From: a virus
Virus record (IMG/VR): IMGVR_UViG_3300044638_001221
Span: 1-54,785 of that record
Reading direction: 5' to 3' (one strand)
Length of the DNA stretch: 54,785 nt
The notes under the pieces were generated by a model. That model did not search any database. It saw only the letters and a list, made by a program, of their open reading frames with translations, and was not told the origin of the DNA. The position numbers were made by a program, and so were the translations under genes. Shown one piece after another: positions 1-8,071 of this stretch; position 1 is the first letter of the stretch; each line of letters begins with the position of its first letter.

Positions 1-108
1 TCCGAGTCTTACGTTACGCTGCTTGGGCAGTGGGGCATGCTCGTAATGGGTGCGTACTTTGGCGGCAGAACGCTTGAAAAATTAGCCGACATGAAAGGTA
101 AAAAATGA
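1..108 (+). CDS. C-terminal end of a holin-like protein (partial)
   Basis: The first 35 codons of the window are open in frame 1 and end at a TGA that overlaps the ATG of the endolysin gene (ATGA). The visible tail has a short hydrophobic stretch (LLGQWGMLVMGAYFGG) followed by a charged, Lys-rich end, which is the usual build of the last membrane segment and cytoplasmic tail of a small phage holin. The overlap with an M15 endolysin gene supports a holin-endolysin lysis cassette. The N-terminal part lies outside the window, so the family cannot be fixed. Other small membrane proteins next to endolysins remain possible. Confidence 0.6.
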   Translation, partial: SESYVTLLGQWGMLVMGAYFGGRTLEKLADMKGKK

Positions 109-536
109 GCCATCTAAGTAAACACTTCACCCTCGCCGAGTTAACAGTCACAGACCACCGTGAGTTTGACAACAGCCCGACACAGGAAGAAATAAGCAAC
201 CTGCAACGCTTGGCGCAACTGCTGGAGCAAGTTAAAGAAACCCTTGGCGGCAAGCCAATTATGATTAACTCTGCGTTCCGCAGTAAGCAGGTCAATGATG
301 CAGTTGGAAGTTCTGACAAGTCTCAGCATCGTAAGGGGTGCGCGGCTGACCTCCGTGTACCCGGCGTTACCCCTGATGAGGTAGTCCGTGCGGTAATTGC
401 TGCGGGTTTACCCTATGACCAGATCATCCGTGAGTTTGACCGTTGGACGCACATCAGTATCCCAAACACAGAAGATGCAGAACCAAGAGGGGTTGCGCTT
501 ATCATTGACAAAGCAGGTACTCGACCTTTCGCCTGA
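105..536 (+). CDS. Endolysin, M15 peptidase (D-Ala/L-Ala endopeptidase type)
   Basis: The 143-residue protein would cut peptide cross-links of peptidoglycan at lysis. It matches the peptidase M15A/VanY fold: SAFRS at residues 56-60, then Q-H75-x6-D82 and a C-terminal W-T-H116, which give the H/D/H zinc ligand set. It has no signal peptide, so it needs a holin for export, and the holin-like gene ends at its start codon. Length is typical for single-domain phage M15 endolysins. The start at the ATGA overlap is chosen because it gives a complete domain. The catalytic class is clear; the exact bond cut is inferred from the family. Confidence 0.93.
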   Translation: MSHLSKHFTLAELTVTDHREFDNSPTQEEISNLQRLAQLLEQVKETLGGKPIMINSAFRSKQVNDAVGSSDKSQHRKGCAADLRVPGVTPDEVVRAVIAAGLPYDQIIREFDRWTHISIPNTEDAEPRGVALIIDKAGTRPFA

Positions 537-554
537 TTCATGGGAAAATGATCT

Positions 555-3116
555 ATGCCATTACAAAAACTACAGTTCAGACCCGGTGTAAACAGAGAAG
601 GCACTACCCTTGCTAACGAGGGTGGCTGGTTTGACTGCGACAAAATCCGTTTTCGTTCTGGCTACCCTGAAAAGATTGGTGGTTGGCAGGTTGATAATGG
701 GGTAGCCTCTACAGTAGAACCTGTTACAACGCTTGTAGCTACTAGTGGGCTTACCACTGCGGCAGTTGCGCCTAGCGGTGCGTTTTGGGGTATTGCCAAG
801 GCCATGTGGAATTGGATTAACCTAACAGGCTACAACCTTTTGGCGGTGGGAACCAACCTCAAGTACTACATCCAAAACTCCAGCGGTGGTGCGTACAACG
901 ATGTAACTCCCATCCGCTCAACAACCACAGGCGTAGCCAACGCTTTTACCACTACAAATACTTCAACGACTGTTACAGTTAATGACCCCGGACACGGGGC
1001 ACAGATCAACGACTTTGTAAACATTTCTAGCGTATCTGGTGCGGTCAATGGCATAACTGCCGCTAACTTAACTGGCGAGTTTCAAGTTCAGTCCGTTACC
1101 AACAATAACGCCTACACAATCATTGCAGGGGGCGCAGCGACATCTACTGGAACATCTGCGGTTACCGCCACATTTAATTACCAACTGACTACAGGTAACA
1201 CCACATTTACCTTCGGTACAGGCTGGGGAGTGGGTGGTTGGGGTGGCTCTACTGGCCCTTCAGCCGCATCCGCTATAAACGGTGGAACGGCGGTTACTTC
1301 TAGTTCAACTACAGCAATTACGCTTGCGTCTGTTACGGGGTTTACTAACGGTGCAGCATCCATGACTGGCTCGACTATTTCAGCTACAGGTGTGTTGAAT
1401 GTTGGAACGCTTGCCTCTGGGACTATCTACATTGGCATGGTGGTCACAGGCTCTGGAGTACCCGCAGGTACGTATATCCTCTCTAGCGTATCTGGTACGG
1501 GTACTGGGTCTATCTGGAACACCAACACAACCACTGCGGTGGCTTCCACAACGATCACAGGCAGCGGCGGGGTTGTGTTTATTGGCATTGAAGCTATTAC
1601 ATACACAACAGTTAGCGGAAGCACCCTTGCTGGGACTATTACTCGCGGCGTAGGAAACACCCCCACATCTGCCCACGCTGATGGTGAATTAGTTTCTCAG
1701 TTTGGCTCTACCGCAACAGGGTGGGGGTTAGCCGCACCAGAGGGTCTTGGCGTTGGCATCCAGATTCGTTTGTGGAGCCAGTCTAACTATGGTGAAGATT
1801 TGGTGTTCAACCCCCGTGGTAGTGCTATGTACTACTGGGCTAACAACGGGAATCCAAACATTTTTGACCGTGGGCAGATTGTTAAGGCTGGTACGGCTAT
1901 CGCTACTAAATATGGCTCGTTTACACCAGATTCCACATGCCCTTCAATGTCTAACCTTGTGTTGGTGTCCGACTCTTCGCGCTTTACTTTTGCTTTTGGG
2001 TGCAATGACCCAACGGGTGTATATGCAACTGTAGCCCAAGACCCAATGCAAGTTCGTTGGTCTGACCAAAATTCATTAGCCACTTGGACACCAGCAATTA
2101 CCAACCAAGCGGGCGGCATCCGTTTAAGCCACGGCTCTACCGTGGTTACTGCCATACAAACTCGCCAAGAAATTTTGGTGTTAACCGATTCGGCAGTTTA
2201 TTCCTTCCAGTACCTTGGCGCTCCCTACGTATGGGGAAACCAAATTCTTGGTGACAACATCTCTATTGCCAGCCCCAACTCAGTAGCCACAGTTAACAAC
2301 GTCACTTATTGGATGGGCGCAGATAAGTTTTATATGTATTCTGGACGGGTGGAAACCCTGCCGTGCGCGTTGCGCCAGTACATCTATGGCAACATCAACT
2401 TAGCAGAAGCAGCCCAAATTCACTGCGGAACCAACGAAGGCTACAACGAAATCTGGTGGTTCTATCCATCTATCACGGGAACTACGTCTGATGATGAAAA
2501 CGGCACTGGCACACCCGGCTCACCCAATACGTTGATTGATCGCTATGTCATCTATAACCACTTAGAGCGTATTTGGTACTACGGCACTTTTAACGGCACG
2601 ACTGTGCGTCCCCGCACTGCTTGGTTAGACAGCGCACTTCGCTCGGAACCTATGGCGGCTATTGGCTATGTTTCTGGTAGTACTTATACCAACGGTGCTG
2701 TGGTCTATCACGAAACTACCGTGGACAATAACGAAACTACCACCCCTGTTGCCATTGATGCTTACGTTCAATCTTCGGATTTTGATATTGGCGACGGGCA
2801 TAATTTTGGGTTTGTTTGGCGGCTTATTCCTGATATTACTTTTGATGGCTCCACTTCAGCAGCACCCTCCACCAACTTCACGGTTCGCCCACGTCAAAAC
2901 CCCGGCTCCAACTACGGGACTTCAAACAACCCGTTTGTAAACAGCACCCAGTCTTACGCTGGCACAACGACCTACAACGTCCAGCAATTTACCCAACAGG
3001 TCTATGTGCGGATTCGGGGTCGTCAGATGGCGTTTAAGATTTCTTCAACCGACCTTGGTACACAGTGGCAACTGGGCGCTCCACGTATTGATGTCCGACC
3101 AGACGGCAGGAGATAA
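555..3116 (+). CDS. Large tail/connector virion protein (P22 gp10-like)
   Basis: An 853-residue structural protein. Its N terminus (MPLQKLQFRPGVNREGT, then a segment with DKIRFRSGYPEKIGGW) is a hallmark of a conserved family next to podovirus connector genes, often likened to the P22 gp10 DNA stabilisation/tail hub protein. Residues about 110-220 and 240-400 are Thr/Ser/Gly/Val-rich beta repeats that look inserted. The remaining C-terminal part has blocks such as WSDQNSLATWTP and a YVRIRGRQM-type end that are usual in this family. One of the inserted beta segments resembles a segment in the gp4-like protein at 49680-50612. Function in the neck or tail hub is inference; assignment as a virion protein is secure. 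Confidence 0.75.
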   Translation: MPLQKLQFRPGVNREGTTLANEGGWFDCDKIRFRSGYPEKIGGWQVDNGVASTVEPVTTLVATSGLTTAAVAPSGAFWGIAKAMWNWINLTGYNLLAVGTNLKYYIQNSSGGAYNDVTPIRSTTTGVANAFTTTNTSTTVTVNDPGHGAQINDFVNISSVSGAVNGITAANLTGEFQVQSVTNNNAYTIIAGGAATSTGTSAVTATFNYQLTTGNTTFTFGTGWGVGGWGGSTGPSAASAINGGTAVTSSSTTAITLASVTGFTNGAASMTGSTISATGVLNVGTLASGTIYIGMVVTGSGVPAGTYILSSVSGTGTGSIWNTNTTTAVASTTITGSGGVVFIGIEAITYTTVSGSTLAGTITRGVGNTPTSAHADGELVSQFGSTATGWGLAAPEGLGVGIQIRLWSQSNYGEDLVFNPRGSAMYYWANNGNPNIFDRGQIVKAGTAIATKYGSFTPDSTCPSMSNLVLVSDSSRFTFAFGCNDPTGVYATVAQDPMQVRWSDQNSLATWTPAITNQAGGIRLSHGSTVVTAIQTRQEILVLTDSAVYSFQYLGAPYVWGNQILGDNISIASPNSVATVNNVTYWMGADKFYMYSGRVETLPCALRQYIYGNINLAEAAQIHCGTNEGYNEIWWFYPSITGTTSDDENGTGTPGSPNTLIDRYVIYNHLERIWYYGTFNGTTVRPRTAWLDSALRSEPMAAIGYVSGSTYTNGAVVYHETTVDNNETTTPVAIDAYVQSSDFDIGDGHNFGFVWRLIPDITFDGSTSAAPSTNFTVRPRQNPGSNYGTSNNPFVNSTQSYAGTTTYNVQQFTQQVYVRIRGRQMAFKISSTDLGTQWQLGAPRIDVRPDGRR

Positions 3117-3118
3117 GC

Positions 3119-3454
3119 ATGGCAGCAAAAGGCGTAGTAGCCCCACGATTACCCGCAGCACCCGTTGAGTACGATCGTATATACATAGATTCGCTATTGG
3201 GTTTTTTACGCCAGTACTTCAATGCGCTGGATAACCCCGGCCCAGTATTAGTGGCAACGCAAAGACAGCCAGCTACAGGGACTACGCCTGTACAAGTTAT
3301 TTCTGCCCTAAGTTGCGCTGCGCCCGATGCGGCGGGTTCCCCCACTATTAGTCTGCCAACACAGGCGGATTTTGCTAACTTGCGCTCTGGCGATATTTAC
3401 TACGATACGTCTGGCGGGGCTGCAACAAACTACCCACTAAGGATTAAGGCATGA
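3119..3454 (+). CDS. Small conserved virion-module protein, unknown function
   Basis: A 111-residue protein preceded by a good ribosome site (AGGAG, 6 nt before ATG) two bases after the upstream stop. The N-terminal half is basic and aromatic (YDRIYIDSLLGFLRQYFN). The C-terminal half contains DIYYDTSGGAATNYPLRIK, a pattern like the short beta ends of tail-fibre-associated proteins. Its position between a tail hub-type gene and internal virion genes suggests a minor structural role. I do not recognise a named family. Confidence 0.6.
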   Translation: MAAKGVVAPRLPAAPVEYDRIYIDSLLGFLRQYFNALDNPGPVLVATQRQPATGTTPVQVISALSCAAPDAAGSPTISLPTQADFANLRSGDIYYDTSGGAATNYPLRIKA

Positions 3455-3488
3455 TAAACTCAATTAAACCCTTTTATACGAGGCAAAA

Positions 3489-5087
3489 ATGAGCCTACAT
3501 AACGCCGCTAAACATATAGCCGCCCACGGTCGTGGCGAAGACACAGTACTTATCCACATGACCCCCGAAGAGGTTGGCGGTTTACAAGCCGCAGCACTAG
3601 CGCACGGTGGCTCGTTGACGATTAACCCACATACGGGTTTGGCTGAAGCAGGCTTCCTGCAAGCTATTTTGCCTACATTGCTTGGCGCGGGCCTATCAAT
3701 GATTCCCGGCGTTGGCCCTCTTATGGCTGCTGGGCTTGTTGGTGGCGGGACTGCTCTAGCCACTGGGGATTTGAAGAAGGGCTTGATGGCTGGCCTTGGC
3801 GCGTACGGCGGCGCGGGCATTTACGGCGCTATGAATCCTGCGGCTGTAGCAACCCAAGGCGCAAGCACTGCTGCCGCCAGCACTGCTGCTGCGGCCCCAA
3901 CGTCAATTGTTCCAAACGCCACTGCACTGGCTCCCATCCCCGCAGCCGCTCCCCCCGTCCCAATTAGTAATGGTTTGATGGGTTCTGGCACGTATCCGCT
4001 GGGGAATATTCCAGACGTAACCCAGTCGGTTATGGTAAACCCATCATCAGCGGCGTTCTCACCCACTTCAGTAACGCAAGGAACGCCCCCTACCTATCTT
4101 GGCCCCAATATGTCAAGCGCCAATTTACCGAGTACTAAAATTGACCTTGGTCTAAAGCCCAGCTATACGCCCCCTGCTAAATCGTTTGAAGACGCTCTTT
4201 TATCTAGGAACGGCGCTATGGTTGCGGGTTCGGTTTTTGGTGGTTTGCAAGAAGACCCCAAAGCCGCGACTCCAGCCGACGTTGGCATGATTCGCCCGTA
4301 CACATTTGACCGCACCAAGAACGCCAGCGCGTTCCAAGATGTTGCTGGTGAACCGTTGAGTTCCAGAGAACGTAACTATTTTACTGACCAATACACAGCG
4401 TTGACCCCCTATAAAGCACCGGGCCCTGAGTACAAGAACATGGCAGCGGGTGGCCCTGTAGAGCAGATGTCTAACAACGCAGCTATGGGTGCAAACACCA
4501 TGTATCCGATGGCTAACATGGCATCGTCGTCTTTTGCTACACCTTACCAAGCCCCTCTATCTACCAATATGCTTGCCCCTTCCGGTGATGCTGCGGTGGG
4601 TATAAATGCTGAACCCAATATGCAGGGTACTCGTTTAGCTGGTGGTGGCGCTTTAAATGAGGGTATGTTTGGGTCTGTTGGCGAGATGGCTAAAAAAATG
4701 CTCGGGGAGCAACAATCAAACGGCTCACATCAATATACCTATGACCCAAAAACCCAACAATACACTGAAGTGCAGCAAGGTACTTCAATGCCTTATATGG
4801 CTGCGGGTGGCTCGTTGGGTAGCTACTCAGACGGCGGGCGGATGCTCAAAGGGCCGGGTGACGGCATGTCTGACAACATCCCAGCAGTTATAGGCAAAAA
4901 ACAACCCGCACGGTTGGCAGATGGCGAGTTTGTAGTTCCAGCAGATGTGGTGTCACATCTGGGCAATGGCTCTACCGATGCAGGTGCCAAGCAGTTGTAC
5001 GCCATGATGGACAAGATTCGTGCTGCGCGTACGGGCACAAAGAAACAGGGAAAGCAAATCAACCCACGTAAATACATGCCAGCATGA
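3489..5087 (+). CDS. Internal virion/ejection-type protein with hydrophobic Gly-Ala segment
   Basis: A 532-residue protein. Residues 55-115 are a long Gly/Ala/Leu-rich hydrophobic region (LPTLLGAGLSMIPGVGPLMAAGL and on) that could enter or cross a membrane. The middle is Pro/Ala/Met-rich and looks disordered. The end (DGEFVVPADVVSHLGNGS followed by a basic tail) is a common C-terminal signature in phage internal proteins. Recurrent xxGG motifs occur (AAGGPVEQ, AAGGSLGS, SDGGRML). It lies in the block with the two other internal proteins and the giant protein, as podovirus ejection genes do. The role in DNA ejection is inferred from position and composition. Its stop overlaps the next start (ATGA). 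Confidence 0.65.
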   Translation: MSLHNAAKHIAAHGRGEDTVLIHMTPEEVGGLQAAALAHGGSLTINPHTGLAEAGFLQAILPTLLGAGLSMIPGVGPLMAAGLVGGGTALATGDLKKGLMAGLGAYGGAGIYGAMNPAAVATQGASTAAASTAAAAPTSIVPNATALAPIPAAAPPVPISNGLMGSGTYPLGNIPDVTQSVMVNPSSAAFSPTSVTQGTPPTYLGPNMSSANLPSTKIDLGLKPSYTPPAKSFEDALLSRNGAMVAGSVFGGLQEDPKAATPADVGMIRPYTFDRTKNASAFQDVAGEPLSSRERNYFTDQYTALTPYKAPGPEYKNMAAGGPVEQMSNNAAMGANTMYPMANMASSSFATPYQAPLSTNMLAPSGDAAVGINAEPNMQGTRLAGGGALNEGMFGSVGEMAKKMLGEQQSNGSHQYTYDPKTQQYTEVQQGTSMPYMAAGGSLGSYSDGGRMLKGPGDGMSDNIPAVIGKKQPARLADGEFVVPADVVSHLGNGSTDAGAKQLYAMMDKIRAARTGTKKQGKQINPRKYMPA

Positions 5088-5545
5088 CATACACCTTCAC
5101 CGTAGAACGCTTCTCGGACACATACAGCGAACTTGAACCGCTGTATAGGCAGCATTACGGGGAAATGATTGACAGGCTGGCTGGGCAAGGGATTGAGTAC
5201 TCACCCTATAACCCACGCCTTGAGGAGTACATCAAGGCAGGAGATGGCGGTTGGTTGCTGACGTTTGTTTTGCGTTGCGATGGAGTTGCTTGTGGTTATG
5301 GGAATGCCTATATCACCAACGATATGCACAACGGGGATTTGATTTCGCAGGAAGATACGCTTTTTGTATTGAAAGAACACCGTAACGGGGTTGGCAAAAA
5401 GCTTGTTCAGTTTGTACTCCAAGAGCTAAAATCTCGGGGTGTAAAGCGTTTGGTAGTGTCGGCAATGACCGATTTGCGCGTTGCAAAACTTTGGGGCCGG
5501 ATGGGTTTCAAAGAGGCTGCTACGCAGATGATTTACGAATTTTAA
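5084..5545 (+). CDS. GNAT family N-acetyltransferase
   Basis: A 153-residue protein with the GNAT fold. Motif A for acetyl-CoA binding is at residues 98-108 (EHRNGVGKKLV, the R/Q-x-x-G-x-G/A pattern). Before it comes a beta strand (DTLFVLKE), and after it the family's C-terminal block (VVSAMTDLRVAKLWGRMGFKEA). Members transfer an acetyl group from acetyl-CoA to an amine, but the substrate cannot be read from the sequence. It is embedded between internal virion genes with an ATGA overlap, so it is expressed with late proteins. That suggests a virion or host protein target, or an auxiliary gene carried along. Fold assignment is strong. Confidence 0.88.
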   Translation: MTYTFTVERFSDTYSELEPLYRQHYGEMIDRLAGQGIEYSPYNPRLEEYIKAGDGGWLLTFVLRCDGVACGYGNAYITNDMHNGDLISQEDTLFVLKEHRNGVGKKLVQFVLQELKSRGVKRLVVSAMTDLRVAKLWGRMGFKEAATQMIYEF

Positions 5546-5554
5546 GGAACCGCT

Positions 5555-6529
5555 ATGTGCAGTCCATCAAAACCTACAGAACCCACTAGTACGACGAATA
5601 CAACCACGTCTATCCCCGAATACGCCAAGCCGTATGTCGAGCGGATGCTGGGTAAGACAGAGGCGTTATCTAACACCCCGTACCAAACGTACGATCGTGA
5701 ACGCATTGCGGGATTTAGCGACTTGCAGAACAAGTCGTTTGAAGGTGCAAACACCATGCAGCCCTCACAACAGTTGGGGCAAGGCAGCGGGCTGGCGTAC
5801 GGCGCAGGGTTAGGCGGTGTGGGTATGGCGATGCAAGCCAACCCACAGAACTTCCAAAGCCAAGTGGGCGGGTACATGAACCCGTACCTACAGCAATCTT
5901 TGGCACCGCAGTTGGCAGAAGCTAACCGCAACTACGACATAAGCGGAACACAACAACAGGCTAACGCTACAAGGGCTGGCGCGTTTGGTGGCTCACGCGA
6001 AGCGATCATGGCTGCTGAAAACGAGCGCAACCGCAACACAGGGTTAAGCAGCATCATTGGGCAAGGCTACAACACAGCATTCGGTAACGCACAGAACCAG
6101 TACAACCAGTCACAAAACCAAGCCCTGCAAGGGTTGGGCATGGCAAATGCTGCGGCTGGCACTTTGGGTCAGTTGGGTCAAAACCAGTACGGTCAGATGA
6201 TGGGCATCAACCAACTGCAAAACCAGTACGGCGCTCAACAGCAGACACAGAACCAGAACATTTTGGGTCAGCAGTACCAAGACTTCCTAAATCAGCAAAA
6301 CTATCCGTACAAGCAGTTGGGCTTTATGTCTGACATGACTAGGGGTTTACCCTTGTCCCAAGGTTCGTCTACGATATATCAAGCGCCGCCTTCTCTGGCA
6401 TCACAGGCTGTGGGTGTTGGCATGCTGGGTAAGGGTCTGGGTGCGTTTGCCGAAGGCGGTGAAATTGAAGAAACTTACGCTGGCTTGCCAGCAGGTGCGT
6501 TACAGCGCGTCATGGGAGGTCAAGCATGA
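5555..6529 (+). CDS. Gln/Asn/Gly-rich internal virion protein
   Basis: A 324-residue protein with a strong ribosome site (AAGGA). Residues 150-250 are very rich in Gln, Asn, Tyr and Gly (repeats of NQYNQSQNQ and QNQYGQ type), preceded by a conserved block ATRAGAFGGSREAI that is frequent in phage internal proteins of this gene order. It ends in an FAEGGEIEE motif and then AGLPAGALQRVMGG. Its stop overlaps the next ATG (ATGA). Composition and position suggest a minor virion or ejection protein. No enzymatic motif is seen. Confidence 0.65.
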   Translation: MCSPSKPTEPTSTTNTTTSIPEYAKPYVERMLGKTEALSNTPYQTYDRERIAGFSDLQNKSFEGANTMQPSQQLGQGSGLAYGAGLGGVGMAMQANPQNFQSQVGGYMNPYLQQSLAPQLAEANRNYDISGTQQQANATRAGAFGGSREAIMAAENERNRNTGLSSIIGQGYNTAFGNAQNQYNQSQNQALQGLGMANAAAGTLGQLGQNQYGQMMGINQLQNQYGAQQQTQNQNILGQQYQDFLNQQNYPYKQLGFMSDMTRGLPLSQGSSTIYQAPPSLASQAVGVGMLGKGLGAFAEGGEIEETYAGLPAGALQRVMGGQA

Positions 6530-8067
6530 TCGGTCAATCACTAGCCCACATGGATATTGCCGCCTTGCAGAAGGCGGTGTTGGGTATGGACCCTGCGATT
6601 AAGCCGTACGCCGCGCTTGCTGCGTTGCAAGAGAAGGTTAAGTCCCAGCAGATGAAACAAGGTCAAGCGTTGCAGAACCCTGCACAGCCGCCTGTGGCGC
6701 AGCAAATGATGGCGCAAGCCCAGCAGTTAAGCCCCGCGCAAATTAGTAACCCCTATATGGCATCTGGTCTGGGCGCTGCCCCCGTGCAGTCTCCTGTCCA
6801 AGAACCCGCTACCGGCATGGCATCAGGCGGCATCGTTGCGTTTGACGAGGGTGGGGAAGTCCCACGCTTTGCTGGCCCAACAGGTAGCCAAGTGCAAGAA
6901 GCTCAAACTTTTGTAGACGCTATGGGTATTGAACGCAACTCCAAAACTGGGGAACCCGTAAAGTCGATGCTCTCAAGAATAGGTGATTTTCGTGATCGCG
7001 AGCAAGCAAAAGCAGCAATGCCAGAACGCCGCATAGCAAACGCCACAGACGAACTAATGTTACGCCCAACGGCAGCCCCTGCAAGTGCTGATAGCCGCCC
7101 TTATATAGAGCGCGACCTAACTACCCGTCCGCCCGGGCTTGCGAGCCTTGTAGGAAAAATAACCCCCGCCGCTAACTTGAAAAAGGAAGGCTCGACCAAA
7201 CGCGGCCCTGCAAATGTAGCTGCTACGCCAACAGAAAAACCCAAGGCGGGGCTTGGTCAAACCGACCAAGCAAGTAGATACGACACAACCCCACAGTACA
7301 AGACTATGGACGAGTTCTTGGCGGCACGCAAAAACGCTGAGAAAAACACAGACGTATTGCCAGAAGACGAGTACAGCAAAACCTTGCGCCAAAACCTTAC
7401 TAAGCGTGAAGAACGCTTGGCACAGGCAGAGAAAAAGGGCGAGCAGATGGCTTACTTGCAAGCTGCTGGAGCTTTCTTCGGTCCGGGCAGTCTGCAACAG
7501 AACGCTTCACGGGCAATCCCCATGTTTGCTGAAGCCAAGATGAAAGCTAACTCTGCGTTGGAAGCCGCGCAAGAAAAAGCTACGGACGCACAAGATGCGT
7601 GGGCACGCTACAACCAAGCACGCCAAGACGGCAATAAGAAAGACGCACGCGAAGCGTTTAAAGATTTCAACGCCTATACCACCCAAGCCAAACAGTTACA
7701 GCTTACGGGCCAACATTACCAAGATACTGCTGCACATTACATCCGTGCAGACGCAACAGGTTCTCGGATGGCTGATGCCTCTATGGTGGCAGCACAAAAC
7801 CGTGGTCTTGGAGGCGGTGGTGGCGGGGAGAAACGGCAGTTGGACCAACTTAAAGCGTTGCAAACAAGTCTGAAAGACCAGTTAAAAGACCCGATGTTGA
7901 GTTTACCTAGAAACGCAGCACAAAAGGCCGCGTTGGCAAAACAGTTAGTAGAAGTGAACGGGGCTATTGCAGGTATGGCAGGATTGAATACAATGCCAGA
8001 AACAACCCTCAGTCCCGGTGCTGGCGGTGTAAACCGACTGCCTTTAGATCAGTACTATATTAAATAA
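6526..8067 (+). CDS. Internal virion protein with coiled-coil region
   Basis: A 513-residue protein that starts within an ATGA overlap. The N-terminal part is Gln/Ala-rich. The motif MASGGIVAFDEGGEV lies near residue 100. Residues about 255-400 are highly charged and helical, with likely coiled coil (NLTKREERLAQAEKKG and similar), then a second Lys/Gln-rich helix region. No catalytic motif is apparent. It lies directly upstream of the giant polyvalent gene and shares the xxGG motif with the other internal proteins, so a virion or ejection role is inferred. Confidence 0.62.
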   Translation: MIGQSLAHMDIAALQKAVLGMDPAIKPYAALAALQEKVKSQQMKQGQALQNPAQPPVAQQMMAQAQQLSPAQISNPYMASGLGAAPVQSPVQEPATGMASGGIVAFDEGGEVPRFAGPTGSQVQEAQTFVDAMGIERNSKTGEPVKSMLSRIGDFRDREQAKAAMPERRIANATDELMLRPTAAPASADSRPYIERDLTTRPPGLASLVGKITPAANLKKEGSTKRGPANVAATPTEKPKAGLGQTDQASRYDTTPQYKTMDEFLAARKNAEKNTDVLPEDEYSKTLRQNLTKREERLAQAEKKGEQMAYLQAAGAFFGPGSLQQNASRAIPMFAEAKMKANSALEAAQEKATDAQDAWARYNQARQDGNKKDAREAFKDFNAYTTQAKQLQLTGQHYQDTAAHYIRADATGSRMADASMVAAQNRGLGGGGGGEKRQLDQLKALQTSLKDQLKDPMLSLPRNAAQKAALAKQLVEVNGAIAGMAGLNTMPETTLSPGAGGVNRLPLDQYYIK

Positions 8068-8071
8068 CGAT

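Noticed and set aside
5542-5931. A 129-codon minus-strand frame opposite an internal virion gene
   Set aside because: Antisense shadow of a well-supported gene with no start signal.
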